From contig VGSW01000010.1 of assembly GCA_016874915.1 (NCBI GenBank), positions 1 through 45,789 of the forward strand: a DNA stretch of 45,789 nucleotides. Direction: 5' to 3'. Below the pieces are notes generated by a model that was given only the letters and a program-made list of their open reading frames with translations, made no database searches and was not told where the DNA came from. Made by a program: the position numbers and the translations under genes. Source of the DNA: Deltaproteobacteria bacterium (GTDB taxonomy: Bacteria; Desulfobacterota; Desulfobaccia; Desulfobaccales; 0-14-0-80-60-11). Below, piece after piece: positions 33,244 through 41,236 of this stretch (its first letter is position 1; each line of letters starts with the position of its first letter).

Positions 33244-33273
33244 TTCTCCCCACTTCATTCCACATTTCCCCAC
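33244..33273 (-). promoter_or_regulatory. MraZ operator: three 10-bp direct repeats
   Basis: On the minus strand the sequence reads GTGGGGAAAT, GTGGAATGAA, GTGGGGAGAA with no gap. This gives a GTGG core every 10 bases, in phase on one face of the helix. The known MraZ operators consist of such GTGGG-type repeats ahead of mraZ. The block lies between the promoter and the mraZ start codon. Confidence 0.8.
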
Positions 33274-33281
33274 CCAGGATC

Positions 33282-33311
33282 AAAATATGGGGTTTTCTAG
33301 GAATTTGTCAA
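33282..33311 (-). promoter_or_regulatory. Sigma70-type promoter of the dcw operon
   Basis: On the minus strand there is a perfect -35 box TTGACA (33306-33311) and a -10 box TATTTT (33282-33287) or ATATTT (33283-33288), with an 18- or 17-base spacer. Transcription would begin about 33275, at the first MraZ repeat. Confidence 0.7.
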
Positions 33312-33622
33312 GAAAAAAATTGCACCTTTGTGAGGAATTATCGGAAGACGCCTCCCCGGGAGCGGGGCAAAATGGGGCAGGCCCCCACCTGGAGGCATGA
33401 TGAACGGGAGAAGGGGCTGCCTTCTTCCCGCAAATGGAGGTTCAATCACTCAGAGGAGGGAAAATTAGGGTGTAGAACCTACTTGAAGAAAGTTGCCAGG
33501 GGTCCGTGATCAGTGGTCAGTAACCAGTGACCAGTGACCAGTTTAGAGCTTTCAGCCTTCAGGTTTTTTGAAAATTTATCAAATTCAAAACTGACCACTG
33601 ACCACTGATTACTGGTTACTGA
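33312..33622. repeat. Gap between ruvX and mraZ with an inverted repeat of cagtgatcagtaac units
   Basis: Left arm: gtgatcagtggtcagtaacc plus agtgaccagtgaccag (about 33505-33542). Right arm: ctgaccactgaccactgatt plus actggttactgatcactg (about 33588-33627). The arms can pair to form a long hairpin after ruvX. The right arm also encodes the ruvX stop region. The part nearest mraZ (33312-33500) shows no gene. Confidence 0.6.
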
Positions 33623-34054
33623 TCACTGCCGCTGGCTGTCCAGATAGCCTTGCAAAATCAACGCCGCGGCCACCTGGTCCACCACCTGGCGCCGGCGCCG
33701 GCGGCTCAGGTCCGCCTGGAGGAGGACCCGCTCCGCCTCCCGGGTGGTGAGGCGCTCGTCCCAGGCCACTACTTCCGCGGCCAAAGCTTTCCCCAGGGCC
33801 TGGGCCAGGTCCAGGATTTCCGGGGCCTGCTTCCCCGGGCGGCCGTCCATGTGCCGGGGCACGCCCACCACGATTTTGACCACCCGGTAGTCCCGGATCA
33901 TCTCCTGAAGCCGGGCCAGGTCCGATTCCCGGTTTTTCCGGGAGAGGACTCCCAACCCCTGGGCGGTCACCCCCAAGGGATCGCTCACCGCCACTCCGAT
34001 GCGCTTCTCCCCCACGTCCAGGCCCAGGATGCGCTTTTCAGTAAGGTTTGTCAT
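33623..34054 (-). CDS. ruvX: Putative pre-16S rRNA nuclease RuvX/YqgF
   Basis: YqgF/RuvX is an RNase H-fold nuclease implicated in 16S rRNA 5'-end maturation. The 143-residue protein has the family start RILGLDVGEKRIGVAVSD with the first catalytic aspartate. VVKIVVGVPRHMDGRPG, VVAWDERLTTREAERVL and VVDQVAAALILQGYLDS (last aspartate) follow. The stop lies inside a repeat that supplies the final residues. Upstream is a repeat-rich gap; mraZ and the dcw operon begin downstream in the same direction after 310 bases with their own promoter. Confidence 0.94.
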   Translation of the reverse strand: MTNLTEKRILGLDVGEKRIGVAVSDPLGVTAQGLGVLSRKNRESDLARLQEMIRDYRVVKIVVGVPRHMDGRPGKQAPEILDLAQALGKALAAEVVAWDERLTTREAERVLLQADLSRRRRRQVVDQVAAALILQGYLDSQRQ

Positions 34055-34320
34055 AGGAAAAATATAATCACCCAGAGTGATCAGTAATCGGTGATCAGTA
34101 AAGAACTATAGCATAGTTGCCTTCGGACATTGAGATATGGCACATATTTCGGCTGTAGTTTATGTTAGCTCACTAGGTCAGGCAACGTGTAGGGGCACAG
34201 AGGCCCGCCTCACCAAGGTCAAAGGGGCGCTGAAGCCTGGCTTCATTCTCGGACAGAATTCTTGAAACAGAAAACAAACCACCATCCACTGATTACTGAT
34301 TACTGGTCACTGATCACTGG
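34055..34320. repeat. Gap between the EamA gene and ruvX
   Basis: Short agtgatcagtaatcggtgatcagt (about 34077-34100) and ccactgattactgattactggtcactgatcactgg (about 34286-34320) tracts flank unrelated sequence that includes a ggggcacagaggcccgcctcacc palindrome near 34193. They are the same families as in the neighbouring gaps. No gene was seen. Confidence 0.5.
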
Positions 34321-34722
34321 TCATTTCGACAGCAGCCACACCGCCACCACCGCCAGGACCACTCCTGCGGCCCGGCGCAGGGTGAAACTTTCCTGGAGCA
34401 GGGCCAGGCTCAGGATCACGGTAACCACGGGATAAAGCGCGGTGACCGGCACCACCACCGCGGCCTCCCCCCGGGCCAGGGCGAAAAAGAAAGTGAGCAA
34501 CCCGAAGGCCATGCACAGGCCGGCGCTCAGGGCCGCGGCCACCCCCACCGGGTGCCAGGTGATGGGGAAACCCTGGCTCAGCACGTAAGTCATCACCACC
34601 AAATGGCCGGTGATGGTGAGCAAATAGACCCCCTGGGGCGGCAGGTGCCGGGTGGCGACTTTGCTCAATACTCCCCACAGGCCCCACAGCGCCATCGCCA
34701 TCAAGGAAAACTTAAGCCACAC
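34321..34722 (-). CDS. EamA/DMT-type small transporter
   Basis: This 133-residue protein has about five hydrophobic helices, matching one half (one EamA repeat) of drug/metabolite transporters. It has MALWGLWGVLSKVATRHLPPQG at the start, VVVPVTALYPVVTVILSLALLQESF near the end and a final VLAVVAVWLLSK helix. Substrate is unknown. Single-repeat members work as dimers. I chose the GTG at 34722 because AAGGAGG sits 5 bases upstream; an ATG at 34746 would add eight polar residues without such a site. It lies upstream of ruvX, same strand. Confidence 0.8.
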   Translation of the reverse strand: MWLKFSLMAMALWGLWGVLSKVATRHLPPQGVYLLTITGHLVVMTYVLSQGFPITWHPVGVAAALSAGLCMAFGLLTFFFALARGEAAVVVPVTALYPVVTVILSLALLQESFTLRRAAGVVLAVVAVWLLSK

Positions 34723-34795
34723 TTCCCCCTCCTTGCGACTTGCCATGAATGGTGCTTTTCCTCTAATATATTACATGAGTTCTGCAAAGAAAGAT

Positions 34796-34864
34796 TAAAC
34801 CGCAGATGATCGCCGATTAACGCAAATTAATCTGGGTTTATCTGTGTTCATCGGCGGTTTAAAT
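34796..34864. repeat. Inverted repeat upstream of the GDPD gene
   Basis: aaccgcagatgatcgccgatt on the left and ttcatcggcggttt on the right form an imperfect stem. The same sequence family reappears at 35574-35656, just after the gene. Confidence 0.6.
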
Positions 34865-34865
34865 A

Positions 34866-35597
34866 ATGAGATGGCAATTGGCTGAGAACTTGCCCATTAA
34901 AATAATCGGCCACCGGGGTAGCCCCTTGGAAGAGCCGGAAAATACCTTGCGCTCATTTACCCGGGCCTTGGACCTGGGAGCCTGGGGCGTGGAACTGGAC
35001 CTCCATCTCAGCCGGGACGGCCGCTTGGTGGTGATCCACGATAAAGCGGTGGAGCGCACTACCAACGGCCGGGGTTTGGTTAAGGATCTGACTTTCGCCC
35101 AACTGCGGAACCTGGACGCGGGAAAGGGGGAACCCATCCCCGCCCTGGATGAAGTGGTGGACCTGGCCAAAGGCAGGGGCCGCCTGCTGGTGGAATTGAA
35201 GGCTCCCGAAGCGGCAAAGCCGCTGCTGCGCCTGTTTCAGGAGCGCCGCCTGTTCGACGACGCTTACCTGATATCCTTCTGGCACCCCGTGGTCCGAGCC
35301 CTCAAAGAAGAGGAGCCGCGTCTTCAGGCCGGGGTCCTCATGGTGGGCTGCCCTGCGGACCCGGGAGCCGTGGCCCGGAGCGCCGGGGTTGATCTTTTGG
35401 TCCTGAATTACGTTTATGTCAACCGGGAACTGGCGGACGCGGCCCGCCGGCAGGGGCTGAGGCTCATCGTCTGGAATATTGACGACCCCCGGGAACTGGG
35501 GCCATACCTGGAAATGAACCTGTTCGCCATCTGCAGCAACCGCCCCGGGGCAATTATCCAACATCTAAAAGAATTAACCGCCGATGAACGCGGATAA
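34866..35597 (+). CDS. Glycerophosphodiester phosphodiesterase
   Basis: GDPD enzymes hydrolyse glycerophosphodiesters to glycerol-3-phosphate and an alcohol. The 243-residue protein carries the whole barrel signature: IIGHRGSPLEEPENTLRSF (His and Arg, then Glu and Asn), VELDLHLSRDGRLVVIHDKAVERTTNGRG (Glu, Asp and the second His), IPALDEVVDL, LLVELKAP and NIDDPRELG. No signal peptide is seen, so it is cytoplasmic. The ATG at 34866 lacks a clear Shine-Dalgarno because a repeat abuts it; the protein could start a little downstream, but the family motif begins at residue 13. The last seven residues (LTADERG) and the stop are within the downstream repeat. Confidence 0.92.
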   Translation: MRWQLAENLPIKIIGHRGSPLEEPENTLRSFTRALDLGAWGVELDLHLSRDGRLVVIHDKAVERTTNGRGLVKDLTFAQLRNLDAGKGEPIPALDEVVDLAKGRGRLLVELKAPEAAKPLLRLFQERRLFDDAYLISFWHPVVRALKEEEPRLQAGVLMVGCPADPGAVARSAGVDLLVLNYVYVNRELADAARRQGLRLIVWNIDDPRELGPYLEMNLFAICSNRPGAIIQHLKELTADERG

Positions 35598-35657
35598 ACG
35601 CAGATAAGAGCATAAAATTATTAATATTTGCGTTCATCGGCGTTAATCGGCGGTTCC
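35574..35657. repeat. Inverted repeat downstream of the GDPD gene
   Basis: aaccgccgatgaacgcgg and cgttcatcggcgttaatcggcggtt are imperfect inverted arms around an AT-rich loop. The first arm encodes the end of the GDPD protein. Confidence 0.6.
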
Positions 35658-35687
35658 AAACTTCAAGTCTCAGAGCAACCTTAACAT

Positions 35688-38378
35688 ATGAGTAATGCCA
35701 GAGAAACCTTGACCGGCCAATTGGCCGAGGTCGCCCGGGAAATCCCCCAGCAAGTGGCCATCCTCTTCCGGGAAGGGGACGAGGTCCGGGAGTGCAGCTA
35801 CGGCCAACTTTACCGATCCAGCCGGGCCATAGCCCGGTGGCTCCGGGCCCAGGGTCTGGAAAAAGGCGATAAGGTCGCCATCCTCCTGGAGAACCGGCCT
35901 GGATGGCCCATGAGCTATTTCGGAGCGCTCTACGCCGGCGCGGTGGCCGTGCCCCTGGACCCGGTCTCCCGCTGGGATCATGTGCAATACGCCCTGGAGC
36001 AGACCCAGGCCAAAGTCATCTTCACTTTCCCCAAGGCCCCCCTGGCCCAGTTAGAGCAGCTCCCGTTCCTGGAAAAAATCGTGGTCATCGGAGAGACCGG
36101 CGAAGCGGGCGATAAAATTATAAATTTTGCCCAGGTTCTGGAATTTCCCGGGACGGATGAGCCTCTCCCGGAAGCCGCGCCCGAAGACCTGGCTTCCATC
36201 ATTTTCACCTCCGGCACCACCGGCATTCCCAAAGGGGTGATGCTCACCCACAAGAATTTTTACGCCAATTTTCTGGGAGTTGCCGCGCTCCAGGCCACCC
36301 GGCCGGATGATAACGTGTTATCCATCTTGCCGTTGCAGCATTCCTTTCCCTTCACCGCGACCCTCATCGTGCCGCTGTTTTCCCGGATAAAAATCACTTA
36401 CCTGGACACCCTCCGGGCCGATGCCATCCTCAGATGCATCAAGGAGCAGAACGTCACCATTTTGGCGCTCACGCCTCATGTTCTCCAACACTTTTACCAC
36501 GGCATCCAGCGCCAACTGGAGAAAATTCCCTGGCCGCTGAGGCCCCTGCTCTTGGCCTATCTCGGTTTTTCTCTGCGGGTGTCCCAATATTTAGGGGTCA
36601 ACCCCGCCCGGCCGCTCATCAATAAATTCCGGAGCGCCCTGGGGGAGCAGTTCCGGTTCTTTGTCAGCGGCGGGGCCAAACTCCCTGAGACCTTGATGAA
36701 GGATTTCGCCCGGATCGGATTCACGATTCTGGAAGGCTACGGCCTTACGGAAACCGCGCCGGTGGTCACCATGAATCCGCCGGAAGCCCCCCGGCCGGGG
36801 TCCGCGGGCAAGCCGCTTAAGGGAGTGGAAGTCAGAATCCTCAATCCCGGCGCGGATGGCGTGGGCGAAGTGCTCATCCGGGGCGACAACGTCATGGCCG
36901 GGTATTACCGGAACGAGGCCGCCACCCAAGAAGCCATCAAAGACGGCTGGTTTCACAGCGGTGACCTGGGGTATCTGGACCGGGACGGCTACCTGTACGT
37001 CCAGGGGCGCATCAAAGACATCATCGTTCTCAGTTCGGGAAAAAACGTTTCCGCGGAGGAAGTGACGCAGCACTACCTTCAAGCGCCCTCCATCAAAGAG
37101 ATTTTCGTGACCACCGACTTGAAGGAAGAAAAGCTGACTGCAGTGGTGGTGCCGGACCTGGATTATTTCCGGAAATCCGGGGAAGCGGACATTTACGGCA
37201 AGGTGAAGTGGGACCTGGAAATGCTCTCCCAGAGCCTGGAACCTTACAAGCGGGCGAAGGATTTCGTCCTCATTCACGAGGAGCTGCCCAAAACCCGGCT
37301 GGGTAAGGTTAAGATGCACGAAGCCCAGCAGATTTACCGGGAGCGGGCCGGCAAAAAGTACGAAAAGAAGAAACTGGCGGTGGAGGAAGGCTTATCGCCC
37401 GTGGGCGAGATGGTGGTGGAAATCTTGGCCCGGCAAATCCAGGACCCGCACATCTGCCTGGATGACCACCTGGAGCTGGATCTCGGTCTGGACTCCCTGG
37501 GTCTGGTGGAGTTGCTGGCGGCCCTGGAAAACCGGTTTAACCTCAAAATCCCGGACGAAGAATTCACCGGAATTTTCACCGTAAGCGAACTTATCCGCTT
37601 TATCGAGGAAAAGAATCCCGCAGAAGCAAGGGAGATACCAGAGGAAGAAATGGCGGCGTGGGGCAACATTTTGATGACCGATCCCCCCCCGGCCTTGCTC
37701 CAGCGTCTGGGCATGGAAGGGGGGCTGGCGGCCCGCATGGTGACCCAGGGGCTGGCGGCGGTGTTGGGCTTATTCTTTAAATGGCTGTTTAACCTGAAGG
37801 TGTACGGCCGGGAGAGGCTGAAAGGCCAGGGGTATATCCTCTGCCCCAACCACGTCAGCTTCCTGGACGGCTTTGTCTTCGCTTATGCGGTGCCCGGGCC
37901 GCTCCGCTTCCGCCTGTTTTCCCTGGGATACAGCCGCTACTTCGACGTCCCGGTGGTCCGGGGCCTCCTCAAGCTCATCCGGGTCATCCCGGTGGATTCG
38001 GCCCGGAACCTGGTGATGGCCATGCAGGTGGCCTCTTATATCCTCCGAAACGGCCAGATCCTCACCGTCTTCCCCGAAGGCTCCCGCAGCCCCACCGGCG
38101 AAGTGGGCCAGTTCAAGAAGGGCGTGGCCATCCTGGCCAAAGAACTGGATGTGAAGCTGGTTCCGGTTTATATTAACGGCACTTATGAAGCCTGGCCGCC
38201 AGGCGCGACCCTGCCCCGCCCCCATCCCATCCAGATCGTCTTCGGCCGGGAATATTCCTGGGAGGAGCTGAAAGAACAGGGGCTGGAGATTGACCCCGGC
38301 GCCCCGGACTTCAGCGCCGTCAGCCTGGGCCTCCGGGAAGAGGTCCTGAGGCTGAAGAAAGAGTTGACCGGGAGATAG
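35688..38378 (+). CDS. Trifunctional acyl-CoA/acyl-ACP synthetase - ACP - PlsC acyltransferase fusion
   Basis: This 896-residue protein has three domains. Residues 1-550 form an AMP-forming acyl ligase: IIFTSGTTGIPKGVMLTHKN near 173, GYGLTETAPVV, GWFHSGDLGYLDRDGYLYV-type sequence and LPKTRLGKVK with the terminal catalytic lysine region. Residues about 570-640 form an acyl-carrier domain, with phosphopantetheine Ser603 in LGLDSLGLVELL. Residues about 690-880 form a PlsC-type acyltransferase, with NHVSFLDG (His722 and Asp727) and FPEGSRSPTGEVGQFKKG. The likely role is activating free fatty acids, holding them on the internal carrier and acylating lysophospholipid or glycerol phosphate, like an Aas system in one chain. 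The ATG at 35688 follows a weak site. A phospholipid role fits the GDPD gene beside it. Confidence 0.88.
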   Translation: MSNARETLTGQLAEVAREIPQQVAILFREGDEVRECSYGQLYRSSRAIARWLRAQGLEKGDKVAILLENRPGWPMSYFGALYAGAVAVPLDPVSRWDHVQYALEQTQAKVIFTFPKAPLAQLEQLPFLEKIVVIGETGEAGDKIINFAQVLEFPGTDEPLPEAAPEDLASIIFTSGTTGIPKGVMLTHKNFYANFLGVAALQATRPDDNVLSILPLQHSFPFTATLIVPLFSRIKITYLDTLRADAILRCIKEQNVTILALTPHVLQHFYHGIQRQLEKIPWPLRPLLLAYLGFSLRVSQYLGVNPARPLINKFRSALGEQFRFFVSGGAKLPETLMKDFARIGFTILEGYGLTETAPVVTMNPPEAPRPGSAGKPLKGVEVRILNPGADGVGEVLIRGDNVMAGYYRNEAATQEAIKDGWFHSGDLGYLDRDGYLYVQGRIKDIIVLSSGKNVSAEEVTQHYLQAPSIKEIFVTTDLKEEKLTAVVVPDLDYFRKSGEADIYGKVKWDLEMLSQSLEPYKRAKDFVLIHEELPKTRLGKVKMHEAQQIYRERAGKKYEKKKLAVEEGLSPVGEMVVEILARQIQDPHICLDDHLELDLGLDSLGLVELLAALENRFNLKIPDEEFTGIFTVSELIRFIEEKNPAEAREIPEEEMAAWGNILMTDPPPALLQRLGMEGGLAARMVTQGLAAVLGLFFKWLFNLKVYGRERLKGQGYILCPNHVSFLDGFVFAYAVPGPLRFRLFSLGYSRYFDVPVVRGLLKLIRVIPVDSARNLVMAMQVASYILRNGQILTVFPEGSRSPTGEVGQFKKGVAILAKELDVKLVPVYINGTYEAWPPGATLPRPHPIQIVFGREYSWEELKEQGLEIDPGAPDFSAVSLGLREEVLRLKKELTGR

Positions 38379-38563
38379 GTTCCATATCTAAAAACCTGGT
38401 GTAAAATTATTGGGGAGGATGTGTCAGGTTTCAGGTGTCAGTTGTCAGTTGTCAGTTGTCAGGAAAACCTACCTTCTTCCACCTAAGAACTTTAAACATG
38501 AAACTTATTACCCAGAGCAGTTGAACATGAGCCTGCGGCTCACCCATAAACCATGAAAAGTAT
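38379..38563. other. Gap after the acyl ligase fusion
   Basis: The gap holds AT-rich sequence with a caggtttcaggtgtcagttgtcag tract of direct repeats near 38427-38462. No gene or clear terminator was seen. Confidence 0.35.
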
Positions 38564-38702
38564 TGGTGGCACATCGCGGCCTAAGGCCGCAACCAAACTC
38601 AAAAATTGAACTGATTACTTAATCAGATCAACGGGATACATGCAAAATCTTTGTCAAAAAACAAGAAATTGAAGATTAGTAGCACAGGCTTTCTAGCCTG
38701 TG
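38564..38702 (-). repeat. 139-bp dispersed element, copy 3 (inverted)
   Basis: Read on the minus strand it matches the copies at 6587 and 10927 over the full 139 bases with about a dozen changes. In the first hairpin caggcc/ggcctg has become caggct/agcctg, so both sides of the stem changed together. The other hairpin keeps its stem and changes only its loop. Confidence 0.85.
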
Positions 38703-38726
38703 CAGCCTGGACTTTTCAGGACAGCA

Positions 38727-38812
38727 AAACAATTCCTTCCTTTGATCCCCTCCCCCTTGAGGGGGGAGGGCCGGGGTGGGGGTGAATGGAACTCTTTTCC
38801 GCGAGTAATAAA
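38727..38812 (-). repeat. Second copy of the 2570-2691 C-run/G-run element
   Basis: On the minus strand it reads ttattactcg, cggaaaa, then ttcacccccacccc and ccctcccccctcaaggggga, ending ggaagga. This follows the left half of the element after yajC in order and spacing. The second inverted arm is not evident here. Confidence 0.6.
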
Positions 38813-38855
38813 ACTCCAAATGAATACCCGGCCACATATAAACCAAGGATGAATA

Positions 38856-40775
38856 ATGGCTAAAACCATCGTGGAGCAAATCATGGCGGCCCATCTGGTG
38901 TCCGGGGAGTTGGTCCCCGGCGCGGAAGTGGCCCTGAATATCGACCATACCCTGACCCAGGACGCCACCGGCACCCTGGCCTACCTGGAATTCGAGGCCA
39001 TGGGGGTGGAGCGGGCTAAACCCGAAGTGGCGGTGAGCTACGTGGATCACAACCTCCTCCAGACTGACTTCCGCAACGCCGACGACCATCGTTTCTTAAG
39101 GACTGTCGCGGCCCGCTACGGCCTTCATTTTTCGCCGCCGGGAAACGGCATTTCCCACCAGGTGCACCTGGAGCGCTTCAGCGCCCCGGGGAAGACCCTC
39201 ATCGGCTCGGACAGCCACACCCCCACCGCGGGGGGCGCGGCCATGCTGGCCTTCGGGGCCGGGGGCCTGGACGTGGCCCTGGCTCTGGCGGGGCAGCCCT
39301 TTTATCTCACCATGCCGGAGATTCTGGGGGTGCGCCTGGAAGGGAGACTCCCGGCGTGGGTGTCGGCCAAGGACGTCATCCTGGAGCTGCTGCGCCGTCT
39401 CACGGTGAAGGGCGGCCGGGGGAAGATCCTGGAATTTTTTGGTCCGGCCCTGCGTAACTTGAGCGTCCCCGAGCGGGCTTCCATCACCAACATGGGCGCG
39501 GAGCTAGGGGCCACCACCTCCATCTTCCCTTCGGACGAACAGACCCGGCGGTTTTTGGCCATGCAGGGGCGGCTGGAGGATTACCGGCCCCTGAAGGCTC
39601 AGGGCCGGCCCCCTTATCATGGGCAGGAGGAAGTGAACCTGGATCGGTTGGAGCCTCTCATCGCCTGCCCCAGTTCCCCGGACAATGTAGTGCCGGTGAA
39701 AGACGCGGCGGGCGCCCCCGTGGACCAGGTGCTCATCGGCTCTTGCGGCAACTCCTCCTTCCGGGACCTCATGGTGGCCGCCCAGGCCCTGAAAGGCCGC
39801 CGGCTGCACCCTCGGGTGAGCCTGGAAATCAATCCCGGGTCCCTCCAGGTGCTGGAAAACCTCACCCTGGCCGGGGGGCTGCTTCCTCTGCTGGAAGCCG
39901 GGGCCCGGGTCATGCCCCCGGGTTGCTGGGGCTGCATCGGCATGGGCCAGGCCCCGGGCACCGGCGCCGTCTCCGTGCGCACCTTTCCCCGGAACTTCCC
40001 GGGCCGCAGCGGCACCAAAGACGATAAGGTCTATCTGGCCAGCCCGGAAACCGCGGTGGCCGCGGCCATTTTCGGCGAAATCGTGGATCCCCGCCGCCTG
40101 GGAGACTATCCCAAGGTGGCCCCGCCCCGGTACTTCCTGGTGAACGGCCGCACCCTCGTGGCCCCGCCCCCGCCGGACGAGAAGGTGGAAGTCCTCCGTG
40201 GCCCCAACATCGTGCCTTTTCCCCGGCTGTCGCCGCTCCCCGAGACCTGGTGCGGCGAAGTCTGGCTTAAGGCCGGGGACAACGTCACCACCGACGACAT
40301 TCTCCCCGCGGGCAGCCAGATTCTCCCCTTGCGCAGCAATCTCCCGGCCATCAGCCGCTACGCCTTCACCCGCCTGGACCCGGATTTTCCCGAGCGGGTC
40401 CAAGGCCGGGGCGAAGGAGTCATTGTGGGCGGGGAAAATTACGGCCAGGGGTCGTCCCGAGAACACGCGGCCCTGGCGCCCCGCTACCTGGGCGTGCGGG
40501 TTAAGCTGGTGAAAAGCTTTGCCCGCATCCACCTGGCCAACCTCATCAACTTCGGCATCCTGCCCCTGACCTTCGAGAACCCCCAGGACTACGCCCTTTT
40601 TGACTTGGGACGGCCGGTGGCCCTGCCCGGGGTGCGGAAATTGCTGCTTTCCGGGGCCGAACGTCTTCCTCTCCAAATCGGCGATCAGGAAATCTGGGTC
40701 CGGGTGGACCTCACCTCCCGCCAGCGCCGGATGCTGGCCGCCGGCGGCGCGCTAAATATGGCCAGGGAAAGATGA
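38856..40775 (+). CDS. Aconitate hydratase, Aquifex type
   Basis: Aconitase interconverts citrate and isocitrate in the TCA cycle with a [4Fe-4S] cluster. The 639-residue length and the sequence AHLVSGELVPGAEVALNIDHTLTQDATGTLAYLEFEAMG fit the putative aconitase subgroup typified by Aquifex, and not AcnA or AcnB. The cluster cysteines are Cys297 (IGSCGNSS), Cys357 and Cys360 (PPGCWGCIGMG). IGSDSHTPTAGG and NITTDDI-like NVTTDDILPAG are substrate motifs, and GENYGQGSSREHAALAPRYLG is the swivel-domain signature. Homology to isopropylmalate isomerase leaves some doubt about substrate. The ATG at 38856 has AAGGA 7 bases upstream. Confidence 0.93.
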   Translation: MAKTIVEQIMAAHLVSGELVPGAEVALNIDHTLTQDATGTLAYLEFEAMGVERAKPEVAVSYVDHNLLQTDFRNADDHRFLRTVAARYGLHFSPPGNGISHQVHLERFSAPGKTLIGSDSHTPTAGGAAMLAFGAGGLDVALALAGQPFYLTMPEILGVRLEGRLPAWVSAKDVILELLRRLTVKGGRGKILEFFGPALRNLSVPERASITNMGAELGATTSIFPSDEQTRRFLAMQGRLEDYRPLKAQGRPPYHGQEEVNLDRLEPLIACPSSPDNVVPVKDAAGAPVDQVLIGSCGNSSFRDLMVAAQALKGRRLHPRVSLEINPGSLQVLENLTLAGGLLPLLEAGARVMPPGCWGCIGMGQAPGTGAVSVRTFPRNFPGRSGTKDDKVYLASPETAVAAAIFGEIVDPRRLGDYPKVAPPRYFLVNGRTLVAPPPPDEKVEVLRGPNIVPFPRLSPLPETWCGEVWLKAGDNVTTDDILPAGSQILPLRSNLPAISRYAFTRLDPDFPERVQGRGEGVIVGGENYGQGSSREHAALAPRYLGVRVKLVKSFARIHLANLINFGILPLTFENPQDYALFDLGRPVALPGVRKLLLSGAERLPLQIGDQEIWVRVDLTSRQRRMLAAGGALNMARER

Positions 40776-41051
40776 AAATTTGAGGGAGGGGGCAGGGGCT
40801 TTCTGCCCCTGCCCCCTCCCTCAAACTCCCTCCCCCAACCCCTTAAGTTTTTTTCTGGTGGGGCGGGCATGGAGGCCCGCCCCACCAAACCTGCCATGGC
40901 GGCCTTCTTCTCGTTCCCAAGCTCCCGCTTGGGAACGCCATTTTTTGGCCAAGCTCCGCTTGGCTACCGCTATACCCTCCCCTGCGCCGAAATAGCCGGG
41001 GGCGGCTGTTCTACATTTTAAGCCATCCGAATAATCAAATACCTGACTCCC
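40776..41051. repeat. Repeat-rich gap between aconitase and tRNA-His
   Basis: In order: a gggggcaggggc/gcccctgccccc stem with loop tttct and the tcccccaacccctta tail (about 40782-40846); a gtggggcgggcat/aggcccgccccac palindrome (40859-40888); and cgttcccaagc/gcttgggaacg (about 40913-40937) beside an aagcggagc-type inverted tract. No gene was seen. Confidence 0.6.
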
Positions 41052-41080
41052 TTGCCAGAACCTCACGCCTGTGTTAAAAA
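41052..41080 (+). promoter_or_regulatory. Candidate tRNA-His promoter
   Basis: TTGCCA (41052-41057) and TAAAAA (41075-41080) are separated by 17 bases. The -10 box ends 9 bases before the tRNA, as expected for a stable RNA gene. Confidence 0.5.
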
Positions 41081-41089
41081 TAATTACAT

Positions 41090-41167
41090 GGTGGGCGTAG
41101 CTCAGCTGGTTAGAGCACCGGGTTGTGGCCCCGGAGGCCGCGGGTTCAAGTCCCGTCGCTCACCCCA
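41090..41167 (+). tRNA. tRNA-His (anticodon GTG)
   Basis: The cloverleaf is complete. The acceptor stem is GTGGGCG/CGCTCAC with one G-U pair. The D arm is GCTC...GAGC. The anticodon stem CCGGG/CCCGG holds loop TTGTGGC, anticodon GTG at 41125-41127. The T arm is GCGGG-TTCAAGT-CCCGT. The extra G at -1 (41090) opposite discriminator C73 is the histidine identity element, and CCA is encoded (41165-41167). Confidence 0.97.
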
Positions 41168-41188
41168 GAGACTTGACCGATCATTTTA

Positions 41189-41222
41189 AGGGGGTTATCA
41201 GCAGATAACCCCCCTGGTCTTT
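41189..41222 (+). terminator. Rho-independent terminator after tRNA-His
   Basis: The stem is agggggttatc/gataacccccct with loop agca, followed by ggtctttta. It lies 22 bases after the tRNA and just ahead of the exonuclease gene. Confidence 0.7.
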
Positions 41223-41236
41223 TACGGGGCCTGACC

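Noticed and set aside
33505-33628. Possible CRISPR-like repeats (cagtgaccagtgacc)
   Set aside because: The units are short and contiguous, with no unique spacers of fixed length and no cas genes. They form an inverted fold-back repeat.
41090-41222. tRNA-His as an integration site for a mobile island
   Set aside because: No integrase is nearby and no duplicated tRNA 3' end was seen in the window; the gene after it is an ordinary repair nuclease.
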